The notes under the pieces were generated by a model that was given only the letters and a program-made list of their open reading frames with translations, did not search any database and was not told where the DNA came from. Below are positions 16,999-25,170 of a stretch of 64,000 nt of DNA, one piece after another. The translations under genes and the position numbers were made by a program. The stretch spans positions 1 to 64,000 of the forward strand of contig JANXTZ010000024.1 in NCBI GenBank assembly GCA_025352125.1, given 5' to 3'. The DNA is from Deinococcales bacterium (GTDB lineage: Bacteria > Deinococcota > Deinococci > Deinococcales > JAAFIG01). Position 1 is the first letter of the stretch; every line of letters begins with the position of its first letter.

Positions 16999-17511
16999 TC
17001 ATTTCCTTGAGGTTAGCAAAAAACGCTCGATGATAATTTCATCGACATAACGTCCATCAATTTTGGCATGTTTTTGGGCAATTCCGACCTTGCCAAATCC
17101 CTGTCCAAGATATGCCGTCAGCCCAGCAGTATTGTCGGCACGCACGTAAGCAAACAGTTTCTCATAACCCTTTGAAATGGCTGCCTGAAAGGTTGCTTGG
17201 AACAAGCTTTTACCAATTCCTTGTCTCTGATGCGAGATGCTGACAAAAGTGCCAATCACGCCAACATGATCACATGCAGGTGTGTAATTTGCAAAAGGTT
17301 CAACAGTCTGAAATCCAACAATGCTTTGGTCACTGGCAACCGCAACTTGGAAAATGCCGCGTTTGGGAAATTGCATAATAAAATTTCGTTCTTCTTGTTC
17401 GGTAAACGTTTGCGTGAATACTGAATTCTCTCGAGCTTCGATGATTGGATTTAAAACCTCAATGATGCCAAAGGCATCTTCAACCCGGGCTTGCCGAACA
17501 AAAACACTCAC
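16999..17511 (-). CDS. GNAT-family N-acetyltransferase (phosphinothricin-acetyltransferase-like)
   Basis: This 170-residue protein has a GNAT fold: an N-terminal VRQARVEDAFGIIEVLNPII and the acetyl-CoA motif ISHQRQGIGKSLFQATFQAA (about 105-124, Q/RxxGxG/A). It would acetylate a small amine or amino acid in the cytoplasm. Its GTG start overlaps the gcvPB stop by 4 bases, so it is the last gene of the glycine cleavage operon, although its sequence gives no direct link to glycine. It has one CTCGAG in 0.5 kb, lower than the gcv genes. Confidence 0.85.
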   Translation of the reverse strand: MSVFVRQARVEDAFGIIEVLNPIIEARENSVFTQTFTEQEERNFIMQFPKRGIFQVAVASDQSIVGFQTVEPFANYTPACDHVGVIGTFVSISHQRQGIGKSLFQATFQAAISKGYEKLFAYVRADNTAGLTAYLGQGFGKVGIAQKHAKIDGRYVDEIIIERFLLTSRK

Positions 17512-19028
17512 AAACCCGAGAATTTCTTGAAGCTCAACACGGGTTTCTTCGCCGCCATCACCTCATCAAGCCGACGAACGACGGTGTTGTAAGGCGCGTG
17601 CTCAAGCCAATCAGAATTGGTTTTTGCTTTGCGCAAAATCTCGCCCAAAACGTCGGCGTAATGGTCCAACGTCTCGAGGCTTTCTGTTTCGGTGGGTTCC
17701 ATCATCATGGCTTCTGGCACAACGAGAGGAAAATACACGGTCATTGGATGAACACCGTAATCGAGAAGACCCTTGGCAATGTCGAGCGTGTGAAGCTCGA
17801 GTTTTTCGCCTTGGCTGGTCAATCCTTTTGGCGGCACCGCCACAAATTCGTGCATGTTCACACGGTCATAGGCAATTGTATAACCCTGCTGCTGCACTTT
17901 CTTGCGCAGGTAATTCGCGTTCAAAACCGCCATGCTCGAGACATCGTGCAAACCCTCCGCGCCAAGGCTGCGAATGTACGTGTACGCCCTGACCAGATTG
18001 CCAAAATTTCCGTAATGGCTGCGCACCCGTCCAATCGTTTGCGGTCTGTCAAAATCCAGTGCGAACGTTTCACCGGTTTTCACAATGATCGGTGTGGGCA
18101 AGAAAGGCTCGAGGTGTGCCTTGACGCCCACTGGACCCGTCCCAGGTCCGCCGCCACCGTGCGGCACGGTAAAGGTTTTGTGAAGATTCAGGTGGATCAC
18201 GTCAAAACCCATGTCGCCAGGTCTGGCGCGTCCGACAATCGCGTTGGTGTTCGCGCCGTCGTAATACAGTTGCACCCCAAATTCGTGGGCGGCTTTGGCA
18301 ATCTCGAGAATCCTGGTTTCAAAAATACCCAGCGTGTTTGGGTTGGTGAGCATGATCGCAGCGACATGCGTTCCCAGGGCGGCTTTGAGCGCGTCAAAGT
18401 CAACCTCACCGCGCTCATTCCCAGGAATTTCGACCACCTCAAAACCCGCCATCGCCGCCGTGGCTGGGTTCGTGCCGTGCGCCGCGTCAGGGCAGATCAC
18501 CACTCGACGTTGCTCGAGTTCGCCCTTTAAGGCAAAGTATTTGCGGATCATCAAAATGCCCGTGAATTCACCGTGCGCCCCCGCCGCCGGTTGCAATGTC
18601 ACCGCGTCCATGCCGGTGATCTGCCCAAGGCTGCTGGCAAGATTGTGCAGCAACTCGAGCGCCCCCTGTGCCGTGCTCGGGTCCTGGTACGGGTGCAAAT
18701 CCGTAAACCACGGCGCAACTGTTTCGTGAACCTTTGGGTTGTATTTCATGGTGCAACTGCCGAGCGGGTAAAAATTCGCGTCCACGCTCATCTGACGGTT
18801 TGCCAGACCCGTGTAATGACGCACCAAATCGAGTTCCGAAACTTCGGGCAGTTTTGGCGGACTCGAGCGCAGGTTTTGGGCGCCGAACAAATCCTCGAGA
18901 TTGAGGTTTTGCGCCAGTTTGGCTTGGGGTGGAATCACGCCGCGCCGTCCAGCGACGGAACGTTCAAAAATCAGTGGAAAATCGGTATCGGCAAGGCTGG
19001 GTTTTGGTTTCTCGAGGATTGCAGTCAT
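17508..19028 (-). CDS. gcvPB: Glycine dehydrogenase (decarboxylating) subunit 2
   Basis: This 506-residue protein is the C-terminal half of glycine decarboxylase P-protein, with the PLP lysine in NLHKTFTVPHGGGGPGTGPVG and family blocks SCTMKYNPK, LQPAAGAHGE and CPDAAHGTNPATAAMAGF. With GcvPA it decarboxylates glycine and passes the aminomethyl group to lipoylated GcvH. AGAGGTG precedes ATG 19028. The two-subunit form is the one found in Thermus and Bacillus. It is separated from gcvPA by two small membrane-protein genes, which is unusual. Confidence 0.97.
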   Translation of the reverse strand: MTAILEKPKPSLADTDFPLIFERSVAGRRGVIPPQAKLAQNLNLEDLFGAQNLRSSPPKLPEVSELDLVRHYTGLANRQMSVDANFYPLGSCTMKYNPKVHETVAPWFTDLHPYQDPSTAQGALELLHNLASSLGQITGMDAVTLQPAAGAHGEFTGILMIRKYFALKGELEQRRVVICPDAAHGTNPATAAMAGFEVVEIPGNERGEVDFDALKAALGTHVAAIMLTNPNTLGIFETRILEIAKAAHEFGVQLYYDGANTNAIVGRARPGDMGFDVIHLNLHKTFTVPHGGGGPGTGPVGVKAHLEPFLPTPIIVKTGETFALDFDRPQTIGRVRSHYGNFGNLVRAYTYIRSLGAEGLHDVSSMAVLNANYLRKKVQQQGYTIAYDRVNMHEFVAVPPKGLTSQGEKLELHTLDIAKGLLDYGVHPMTVYFPLVVPEAMMMEPTETESLETLDHYADVLGEILRKAKTNSDWLEHAPYNTVVRRLDEVMAAKKPVLSFKKFSGL

Positions 19029-19061
19029 AACAAGTTCACCTCTTCTGGGTCACACGCAAGA

Positions 19062-19253
19062 TCAGTCTTCGATTTCATTTTCGGATGGGAGAAAAACACT
19101 TTTGAAACTCGAGATCAAGAGCACGATCATGGCGCTCAAACCAATGAATCCCATTGCGGGGAGGTTGAAACCCAGTAATTTCAACGTGACAATTGCAATC
19201 GCCACCAATCCCGAGATCAACGGAATCGCAGATTTTCGCGGCAATAACTTCAT
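19062..19253 (-). CDS. Small two-helix membrane protein, unknown
   Basis: The 63-residue product (MKLLPRKSAIPLISGLVAIA...) has two hydrophobic helices (about 10-28 and 33-53) and an acidic tail. Its ATG is joined to the upstream small gene by a TAATG junction, so it is probably translated by re-initiation; an ATG at 19271 is a less likely start. It lies inside the glycine cleavage operon. I do not recognise the family. Confidence 0.6.
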   Translation of the reverse strand: MKLLPRKSAIPLISGLVAIAIVTLKLLGFNLPAMGFIGLSAMIVLLISSFKSVFLPSENEIED

Positions 19254-19504
19254 TAAAACCCACGTTGCCAATTTTCAAACCGAGCATCGTCATCGTCCCA
19301 CCACTCGAGTTCTGATTTCCAGAATAATTGCTCTAACTCGGCGGCAGACATTACAATCAGCAACAAACTCGAGCCAGCCAGAACAATTCCTAAAACGTTC
19401 AGGATGTCATTTGAGACAAAAAGACAAATCGCCAAGCCCAACAAAAGCTGCACAAAAGATTGTTTGAGTGCATTTGGATGCCGAAGCCAGCGCTTGAAAT
19501 TCAT
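19253..19504 (-). CDS. Small two-helix membrane protein with acidic tail, unknown
   Basis: This 83-residue protein has hydrophobic helices at about 17-34 and 36-53 and a tail rich in Trp and Asp (ELEWWDDDDARFENW). Its ATG overlaps the gcvPA stop by 4 bases and its stop overlaps the next small gene by one base, so it is firmly embedded in the gcv operon. Together with its neighbour it could form a small membrane complex, for example for glycine or its products, but that is a guess from position only. Confidence 0.6.
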   Translation of the reverse strand: MNFKRWLRHPNALKQSFVQLLLGLAICLFVSNDILNVLGIVLAGSSLLLIVMSAAELEQLFWKSELEWWDDDDARFENWQRGF

Positions 19505-20817
19505 GCTAAAACCACGTTCAAAGCGTCCACCAGGGTTTGAATTTCCTCGAACGTGGTTAATTCCGTGGCACTGAACAACCCCACGTTGCCAAAACCGTAC
19601 TCGAGCGGCACAGGAACGCAGGCATGAACGCCCAATTTCGCCAGTCCAGCCCGAACCTCAACGGCGGGTTTGGGAAGTTTGAGGGCAAACTCGTTAAAGT
19701 ATTTCCCGTTCGTGACGATCTCGAGTCCAGATTCTCGACATGCCTGCTCGAGTTCGCCCGCCATGACCACGCTGGCAATTGCCACCTCCCGCAAACCGTT
19801 CGGTCCGAGGCTCGCAAGATAAATCGAACTTTGCAGCGCCATCAGCGCATGGTTGCTGCAAATATTGGACTTGGCTTTCGCCCGCCTGATGTGCTGCTCC
19901 CTGGCTTGCAGCGTCAGCACGAAGCCGCGCTTGCCGTCCACGTCTTTGGTCGCGCCAACAATTCGCCCAGGCAACTGCCGCATCAAGGCTTCGCGCACGG
20001 CAATAAAGCCGTAACTCGGACCACCGAAATTGGCAGCGTTGCCAATCGTTTGCCCGTCACCCACAGCAATGTCAGCGCCGTACTCACCTGGAGATTTCAA
20101 GACCGCCAAACTTAAGGGGTCAACCACCGCAATAAACAATGCCCCAGCCTCGTGCGCCGCGTTAGCCAGTGCCGCCATGTCCTCGAGCGACCCCAAGAAA
20201 TTAGGGCTTTGCACGATCACCGCGCCAATGTCAGACCCAACACCCGAGACCGGCGTTCTCGTCCCGTCCAACTCGAGCGTCACAAGCTTCGCGTCAACGC
20301 ACTCCAGAAATGTTTGCAAGGTCTCTCGAGACTCTGGATGCACGCCCCTGGAGATCAAGACCTTGTTGCGGTTGGTTTGCCTGAGCGCCAACAGCGCCGC
20401 CTCAGCCACCGCCGTCGCGCCGTCGTACAGACTCGAGTTTGAAACGTCCAAACCCGTTAATTCAACGATCATGCTCTGGTACTCGAACATTGCCTGCAAT
20501 TCGCCCTGCGCGACTTCGGGTTGGTAAGGCGTGTACGCCGTGACAAACGCCGATTGAAACGTCAGGGCATCCACGGCGCTCGGTTGAAAATGCCTTGCCA
20601 TGCCGCCACCCAAGAAATTTGCGCCACTCGAGTTGTTCTTTGCTGCCAGCGCTTTCATGTGCTGGGTGATGCCGTACTCGTCCAAACCTGCTGGAATATT
20701 AATTTTCGGGTTGCGAATGCCTTCGGGTAAATCCGTGAACAATTCGTCGACGCTCGAGACGCCAATGACGGCAAGCGCTTTAGAAATATCTTCTGGGGTG
20801 TGCGGCGTGTATTTCAT
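19501..20817 (-). CDS. gcvPA: Glycine dehydrogenase (decarboxylating) subunit 1
   Basis: This 438-residue protein is the N-terminal-half subunit of split P-protein, starting MKYTPHTPEDISKALAVIGV and containing the typical FLGGGMARHFQPSAV and TAYTPYQPEVAQGELQAMFEYQSM blocks. It lacks the PLP lysine, which lies in GcvPB, and forms a heterotetramer with it. Its ATG overlaps the gcvH stop by 4 bases, and the next small gene overlaps its own stop. Confidence 0.97.
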   Translation of the reverse strand: MKYTPHTPEDISKALAVIGVSSVDELFTDLPEGIRNPKINIPAGLDEYGITQHMKALAAKNNSSGANFLGGGMARHFQPSAVDALTFQSAFVTAYTPYQPEVAQGELQAMFEYQSMIVELTGLDVSNSSLYDGATAVAEAALLALRQTNRNKVLISRGVHPESRETLQTFLECVDAKLVTLELDGTRTPVSGVGSDIGAVIVQSPNFLGSLEDMAALANAAHEAGALFIAVVDPLSLAVLKSPGEYGADIAVGDGQTIGNAANFGGPSYGFIAVREALMRQLPGRIVGATKDVDGKRGFVLTLQAREQHIRRAKAKSNICSNHALMALQSSIYLASLGPNGLREVAIASVVMAGELEQACRESGLEIVTNGKYFNEFALKLPKPAVEVRAGLAKLGVHACVPVPLEYGFGNVGLFSATELTTFEEIQTLVDALNVVLA

Positions 20818-21194
20818 GCTTCGGATTCTGCCACTTCCTGATACGCGGCGGCGTCAAGCAAACCTGTTGGCTGACTCGAGATTCTGACCTTAAACAAAAA
20901 GCCTTTTCCGTAAGGGTCGGCGTTGATGTTCTCAGGTTCTTCAATCAGGCTCGAGTTCACCTCAATCACCTCGCCCGAGACTGGGCTGTAAATGTCGCTG
21001 GCGGTCTTGACGCTTTCGACCACGGCGGCGTTGTCGCCCTGCTTTAAGACTTTGCCGACGGCTGGAAGTTCGACAAACACCACATCGCCCAGTTGGTCTT
21101 GGGCAAAATCGGTGATGCCGACGGTGGCGATGTCACCCTCGAGACGCAGGTATTCGTGGGATTTCAGGTATTGCAGGTTGGTTGGAATGTTCAC
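20814..21194 (-). CDS. gcvH: Glycine cleavage system H protein
   Basis: This 126-residue lipoyl-domain protein has the lipoylation lysine at about residue 63 in AAVVESVKTASDIYSPVSG and the start HEYLRLEGDIATVGITDFAQ. Lipoyl-GcvH shuttles the aminomethyl intermediate between P, T and L proteins. AGGAG precedes ATG 21194. Second gene of the operon, after gcvT. Confidence 0.97.
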   Translation of the reverse strand: MNIPTNLQYLKSHEYLRLEGDIATVGITDFAQDQLGDVVFVELPAVGKVLKQGDNAAVVESVKTASDIYSPVSGEVIEVNSSLIEEPENINADPYGKGFLFKVRISSQPTGLLDAAAYQEVAESEA

Positions 21195-21236
21195 AAATTC
21201 TCCTCTTGCAGTTGGTCATTAGTGCTTAACAAATCC

Positions 21237-22325
21237 TTATTGTCCTGGGGCATTTCTCGAGACAAAAACAGCTTCGACAATTTGAGCACTCACGTCCATC
21301 CCGCGAATCTCAAGATCAACTCTGGTTCCCATCTCGAGGTCAATCTCAACATAGGCTAATGCAATGCCAAGTTTTAAACTGGGTGACATCGTACCGCTCG
21401 TGCAGTGTCCAACAACGCGCCCCGCCAGTTTAACTGGGTAGCCTTCGCGGGGAATTCCGCGTCCTAAAACTTGAATCCCGACCAATGCTCGAGTTTTTTC
21501 TGCATTCACCATCGCGTCGCGTCCAACAAATTCTTTGTATTCTTTGACTGCCCACTTTAAATTTGTCTCGAGCGGGTTGGTGTTGTCTGACCACTCGTGA
21601 CCGTACAACGGATAGCCAGCCTCGAGCCGCAGGGTATCTCGAGCGCCCAAGCCAGATGGTTCTATTTTTAATCCCAGTAACTTGTCCCAAAGGTCTGGCG
21701 CATCGATTGGGGCACAAAAAATTTCAAAACCATCCTCGCCCGTATATCCCGTGCGTGCCATGCAAACCGAATACCCAAAAAGTGTGGTGTCAAAGACCGA
21801 ATTTTTCTTGCGAGCCGAGAGCACTTCTGTGCAGTGAAGCTCCAGCAGGGTTTGGGTGGCTGGTCCTTGCACGGCGATCAATGCCCAGTGTTCAGATTGA
21901 TTCTCAAGGTTCACGTCAAAATCATTTTTCAAACCCCAGAGGTGATTGAAGTCTTTTTCGATGTTGGACGCGTTCACGACCATCAAGTAACGGTTTAAGC
22001 CCAGACAGTAAACGTAAATGTCATCGACCAAGCCGCCGCTCGAGTTGGGCAGCATGTTGTAGTGCGCCCGTCCTGGTTTTAATTTGGATACGTCGTTGAC
22101 GGTGCTAAATTGCAAAAACTCGAGCGCCTGTGAACCCGAGATCATGAATTCGCCCATGTGTGAAACGTCGAACATGCCAGCGCGTTCACGCACTGCCAGG
22201 TGCTCTTGAATCACGCCAGAATACTGCACGGGCATTTCCCAGCCGCCAAATTCAACCATTCGGGCTTTTCGCTCGAGGTGTCTGTGATACAAAGGCGTGC
22301 GCAGCAGTTCCAAGTGATCGTTCAT
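21237..22325 (-). CDS. gcvT: Glycine cleavage system T protein (aminomethyltransferase)
   Basis: This 362-residue protein starts NDHLELLRTPLYHRHLERKARMVEFGGWEMPVQYSG and contains DVSHMGEF, GYTGEDGFEIF and the C-terminal GRVVGHCTSGTMSPSL motif. It transfers the one-carbon unit to tetrahydrofolate and releases ammonia. ATG 22325 is preferred over longer starts because a TATGCT -10 box lies exactly 6 bases upstream, with TTGCCA 18 bases further back, which implies a leaderless transcript. It leads the gcv operon and is divergent from an Lrp/AsnC regulator 110 bases away. L protein (lpd) is not in the window. Confidence 0.96.
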   Translation of the reverse strand: MNDHLELLRTPLYHRHLERKARMVEFGGWEMPVQYSGVIQEHLAVRERAGMFDVSHMGEFMISGSQALEFLQFSTVNDVSKLKPGRAHYNMLPNSSGGLVDDIYVYCLGLNRYLMVVNASNIEKDFNHLWGLKNDFDVNLENQSEHWALIAVQGPATQTLLELHCTEVLSARKKNSVFDTTLFGYSVCMARTGYTGEDGFEIFCAPIDAPDLWDKLLGLKIEPSGLGARDTLRLEAGYPLYGHEWSDNTNPLETNLKWAVKEYKEFVGRDAMVNAEKTRALVGIQVLGRGIPREGYPVKLAGRVVGHCTSGTMSPSLKLGIALAYVEIDLEMGTRVDLEIRGMDVSAQIVEAVFVSRNAPGQ

Positions 22326-22331
22326 GAATTC

Positions 22332-22337
22332 AGCATA
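22332..22337 (-). promoter_or_regulatory. -10 box of the gcv operon promoter (leaderless)
   Basis: TATGCT on the minus strand lies 6 bases before gcvT ATG 22325, with a -35 TTGCCA 18 bases upstream. The short leader leaves no room for a glycine riboswitch. Confidence 0.65.
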
Positions 22338-22392
22338 GGCTACCAGAAAGCCTGCTGGCAAAGATTGCGTTTAACCCGTTATTTTTACCGTG

Positions 22393-22411
22393 TTGCGCAA
22401 TATCATTGCAA
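22393..22411. promoter_or_regulatory. Dyad between gcvT and the Lrp/AsnC gene
   Basis: TTGCGCAATATCATTGCAA is a near-palindromic 19-base sequence in the divergent region, 13 bases before the regulator's -10 box. Its place and AT-rich centre suit an Lrp/AsnC binding site controlling both the regulator and gcv; this is inferred from position. Confidence 0.45.
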
Positions 22412-22423
22412 AAAATCTCGAGT

Positions 22424-22429
22424 TAGTAT
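22424..22429 (+). promoter_or_regulatory. -10 box of the Lrp/AsnC regulator (leaderless)
   Basis: TAGTAT lies 6 bases before ATG 22436 and no ribosome binding site is present. Confidence 0.6.
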
Positions 22430-22435
22430 TGTTTC

Positions 22436-22885
22436 ATGGCACAAACCTTACTTGATTCCATCGATCATAAAATTTTAGAGGTCTTGGGACGCAACGCTCG
22501 CATCCCAAACACCGAACTGTCCGACGAGGTTGGTTTAACCCCCGCACCATGTTTGCGGCGGGTCAAACGGCTCGAGGACTCGGGCGTCATCGAGGGCTAT
22601 TCGGTTCGGGTCAATCCCTCGCGTCTGGGAATGGGTCTCACGGTTTTTGTGTCAATAACACTCGACCGCCAGACCAAGGGCAGTTACGACACTTTTGCCC
22701 AAAAAATCACAGCTCACAGCGAGGTGCGTGAATGTTATTTGATGCTCGGCGAACGCGATTTTTTACTCAAAATCATGGTGTCCGACCTTGAGGCTTACCA
22801 GCAGTTTTACCTCAAACACCTGACCACGGTGGCTGGCGTGCGCAACATCAACTCGAGCATCGTGGTCAAGGAAGAAAAGCGCTAA
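22436..22885 (+). CDS. Lrp/AsnC-family transcriptional regulator
   Basis: This 149-residue protein has an N-terminal winged helix (DSIDHKILEVLGRNARIPNTELSDEVGLTPAPCLRRVKRLEDSGVIEGY) and a C-terminal RAM ligand-binding domain (ECYLMLGERDFLLKIMVSD...LTTVAGVRNINSSIVVKEEKR). Lrp/AsnC proteins sense amino acids as octamers. It is transcribed away from the gcv operon with a dyad between them, so it probably controls glycine cleavage in response to glycine or another amino acid. It appears leaderless (TAGTAT 6 bases upstream). Confidence 0.93.
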   Translation: MAQTLLDSIDHKILEVLGRNARIPNTELSDEVGLTPAPCLRRVKRLEDSGVIEGYSVRVNPSRLGMGLTVFVSITLDRQTKGSYDTFAQKITAHSEVRECYLMLGERDFLLKIMVSDLEAYQQFYLKHLTTVAGVRNINSSIVVKEEKR

Positions 22886-22898
22886 CATTCATCACCAA

Positions 22899-23609
22899 TC
22901 ATTCGTCTTTTTCACGCAGACCGTAAATCACGCCCTCGAGCGCTTTGGGCTTCAAAAGCGAAATCAAACCTGGGCGGGTTGAGATGATATCGTCATTCTC
23001 GAGGTCTTTGAGCACCCGCGTAATGGTTTCCCTGGAGTTTCCGGTGCGATTTGCCAGGTCTTGATGCGTGAACTCGAGGGTTGGGTTGCCCTCCTTGCCC
23101 GTTTTGAATGCGCCGCGCAGGTACAAGCCTTGCAGCGCGTATGCCACGCAGGCTTGGGTGCTGGCAAATGACAGCATTTCGACCTCGCGGTTCATGTCGC
23201 CAAGGCGTTTTGCCATGATTTGCGCCAAATTCCAGAGCACCTGTGAGTGACGGTCGAGGATGGCGCGAAGTTCATTGCGGTAAATGGCGAGCGTGGTCAC
23301 GTTGTCAATGCAGTGCGCGGTGGCGCTGCGCGGCAATTGCGAAACCAGTGCCATCTCGCCAACCACTTCGGGCGGCGTCAGAATCGTAAAAATCCGTTCT
23401 CGACCTTCAAGGTTCTCTCGAGAAACTTTGACCCGTCCCTCGACCAGCACGTACACGGCTTCACCTGGGTCATCTTCACGAAAAATTGGGTTTCCCTGGG
23501 CAAATTTGCGCACGCTGGCGGCTTCGAGCGCCATGTTGAGTGCCGCCTCTGGTGCGCCGTGAAAAAGCGGGCTGTTGTTGAGTGCGGTTCTGATTTCAGT
23601 GCTGGTCAT
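22899..23609 (-). CDS. Crp/Fnr-family transcriptional regulator
   Basis: From ATG 23609 (GAGG 8 bases upstream) this 236-residue protein has a cyclic-nucleotide-binding beta-barrel (about 20-130, with EDDPGEAVYVLVEGRVKV and GEMALVSQLPRSATAHC), a dimer helix and a C-terminal HTH (TLEFTHQDLANRTGNSRETITRVLKDLENDDIIS). No FNR-type N-terminal cysteine cluster is present. The recognition helix NSRETITR matches CRP-like factors that bind TGTGA-N6-TCACA, and three intergenic copies of TGTGA-N6-TCACG occur in this window. Related Deinococcus and Thermus proteins control stress genes. It is convergent with the Lrp gene. Confidence 0.92.
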   Translation of the reverse strand: MTSTEIRTALNNSPLFHGAPEAALNMALEAASVRKFAQGNPIFREDDPGEAVYVLVEGRVKVSRENLEGRERIFTILTPPEVVGEMALVSQLPRSATAHCIDNVTTLAIYRNELRAILDRHSQVLWNLAQIMAKRLGDMNREVEMLSFASTQACVAYALQGLYLRGAFKTGKEGNPTLEFTHQDLANRTGNSRETITRVLKDLENDDIISTRPGLISLLKPKALEGVIYGLREKDE

Positions 23610-23758
23610 GGTTAAAACCTCGAGAGGTGTGACGTGGTTTGTCGGGGGCAATGACGCTCAATATCAGTTTACACGTTGGGACTGATTTCGTTCCAGTGTC
23701 AACCTCGAACTCGAGTGGCGTTGCTGCCAGGGTATTTGGTCAGACGCAGTGCGCATGT

Positions 23759-23764
23759 TAGCCT
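23759..23764 (+). promoter_or_regulatory. -10 box of the ABC ATPase gene (leaderless)
   Basis: TAGCCT lies 7 bases before GTG 23772 and supports that start over upstream in-frame codons. Confidence 0.5.
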
Positions 23765-23771
23765 CTTGGCT

Positions 23772-24461
23772 GTGAATCCTGCCAGCATCAGTGTCTCGTC
23801 CGCTTTGGCACTCGAGGTTTTGGATTTAAGACATTCGTTTCAAACCGACGCTGGAAGGCTCGAGGTGCTGAAGGGTTTGAGTTTTACGCTTGGTGCCGGT
23901 CGTGTCCTGGCAATCGTCGGTCCGAGTGGTTCGGGCAAATCGACCTTGCTTCATTTGCTGGGTGGTCTGGAGACACCCACCTCTGGCGAACTGATCTGGG
24001 GCGGCATGAGCCTGTCTGGGGCATCACAGGAGGTCTTGGCTGCCAGGCGGGCGCTCGAGGTTGGGTTTGTTTTCCAGCACCATTATTTGTTGGAGGATTT
24101 GACGACGCTCGAGAATGTTGGCTTGCCTGGTCTGATCGCGGCACAGCCAAATGATGCCCGTGCAGCTCAGCTTTTACAACGCGTTGGTTTGCAAGATCGT
24201 GCCAATTTTTTTCCTCGAGCCTTATCCGGCGGCGAGCGGCAACGGGCTGCCATCGCGCGGGCATTGTTGACCAAACCGCGTTTGATTCTGGCAGATGAAC
24301 CCACCGGCAGTCTGGACCGCGCCAACGCCGATTTGGTTTTTGGAATGCTGGTCGAGTTGGCGCGGCTCGAGAACACGGCGGTGGTGGTGGTGACCCATGA
24401 CGAGAGCCTGGTCTCGCGGGTCGATGAGGTGATTCGGTTGGAAGATGGTCAAATTGTTTGA
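23772..24461 (+). CDS. ABC-transporter ATPase, LolD/MacB-type
   Basis: From GTG 23772 the product has 229 residues with all ABC motifs: Walker A GPSGSGKST, Q-loop FQHHYLLEDLTTLENV, signature LSGGERQRAAIARALL, Walker B LILADEPTGSLD and the H-loop VVVTHD. The QHHYLLxxLT pattern is characteristic of LolD/MacB-like ATPases that work with FtsX-like permeases in lipoprotein release or peptide export. No permease gene is adjacent, so its membrane partner is encoded elsewhere. Confidence 0.92.
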   Translation: MNPASISVSSALALEVLDLRHSFQTDAGRLEVLKGLSFTLGAGRVLAIVGPSGSGKSTLLHLLGGLETPTSGELIWGGMSLSGASQEVLAARRALEVGFVFQHHYLLEDLTTLENVGLPGLIAAQPNDARAAQLLQRVGLQDRANFFPRALSGGERQRAAIARALLTKPRLILADEPTGSLDRANADLVFGMLVELARLENTAVVVVTHDESLVSRVDEVIRLEDGQIV

Positions 24462-24552
24462 AGTTGTCTGTGCAGAGTCAGACCTTTCAAAAAGTCTCCT
24501 TGGAGAGGTTTGAGTCAGACGAAGGTTTTTTGAAATCCATCTAAAAGCTGCA

Positions 24553-24595
24553 ATAATTTTTTCACGAATAAGCAATAATCGTGATTTATTTCACA
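24553..24595 (-). repeat. 44-bp intergenic repeat, copy A
   Basis: On the minus strand this begins TGTGAAATAAATCACGATT and ends near TATTCGTGAAAAAATT. It matches copies at 37867-37910 and 61768-61811 across its whole length. It contains the CRP-like dyad TGTGA-N6-TCAC and lies about 150 bases upstream of smpB. Confidence 0.75.
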
Positions 24596-24617
24596 AGACG
24601 ATAGTTAATTGCTATTT

Positions 24618-24637
24618 TCCGCCCTGCGGACTTTTTG
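24618..24637 (+). terminator. Weak hairpin with T tract after the ABC ATPase gene
   Basis: TCCGC-CCT-GCGGA is followed by CTTTTTG. The 5-bp stem is short, but the position between the ATPase and smpB genes fits a terminator. The rest of the 283-base gap holds repeat copy A and two direct copies of GAGTCAGAC. Confidence 0.4.
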
Positions 24638-24744
24638 TTCAATAGCCCTGGAATGAGTGACGTGCTCATGCAGGTGTGGGTACAATAACCAAGCCACGAA
24701 GACAGTTTTGGGAAAATATGTTTTACTCAGCAGGGGAGAAGTCA

Positions 24745-25170
24745 ATGTTCGAGAACCGTCGCGCCAGATTTGAATACGAGCTGCTTGATCGCTTCGAGGC
24801 GGGTCTTGTTTTAAAAGGCACCGAAATCAAAAGTGTCAGGGTCAACGGTTTGGACTTCAGGGACAGCTTCGCCCGCTTTCAAAACAACGAACTTTTCTTG
24901 GAGAGCCTCTACATACCACCGCTCGAGAAAGCCTCCTACAACAACCATGACCCGCGTCGCAACCGCAAATTGCTGCTGCACCGCAAAGAACTCGAGACCC
25001 TCAAAGTCGCGGTTGCCCGCAAGGGCTTGAGCATCGTTCCAGTCAAAATGTACTTCAAAGAGGGGCGTTTGAAGCTCGAGATCGCGCTCGCTCGGGGCAA
25101 GAAGCTTCATGACAAGCGCGAGGCAGAAAAAACCAAAGAGGCAAAACGTGAAATGGAGCGTTTCCGATGA
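24745..25170 (+). CDS. smpB: SsrA-binding protein SmpB
   Basis: ATG 24745 follows AGGGGAGAAG and gives a 141-residue protein starting MFENRRARFEYELLDRF, which aligns directly with Thermus SmpB (EAGxxLKGTEIKSxR, then NNHDPRRNRKLLLHRKEL and LALARGKKLHDKR). It binds tmRNA and brings it to stalled ribosomes. An upstream ATG at 24676 would add 23 atypical residues. Its stop overlaps the amidase start (ATGA). No tmRNA gene was recognised in this window. Confidence 0.96.
   Translation: MFENRRARFEYELLDRFEAGLVLKGTEIKSVRVNGLDFRDSFARFQNNELFLESLYIPPLEKASYNNHDPRRNRKLLLHRKELETLKVAVARKGLSIVPVKMYFKEGRLKLEIALARGKKLHDKREAEKTKEAKREMERFR

Noticed and set aside
17598-18530. 310-codon plus-strand open frame opposite gcvPB
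   Set aside because: It is antisense to a clearly conserved gene and its translation shows no domain; stop-free CTCGAG copies explain its length.
22326-22435. Glycine riboswitch in front of the gcv operon
   Set aside because: The gap is only 110 bases, is shared with a divergent gene, and the -10 box lies 6 bases before gcvT, leaving no leader.
24475-24519. Direct repeat GAGTCAGAC (two copies about 36 bases apart)
   Set aside because: Only nine bases repeated twice, with no flanking symmetry or gene context to support a function.
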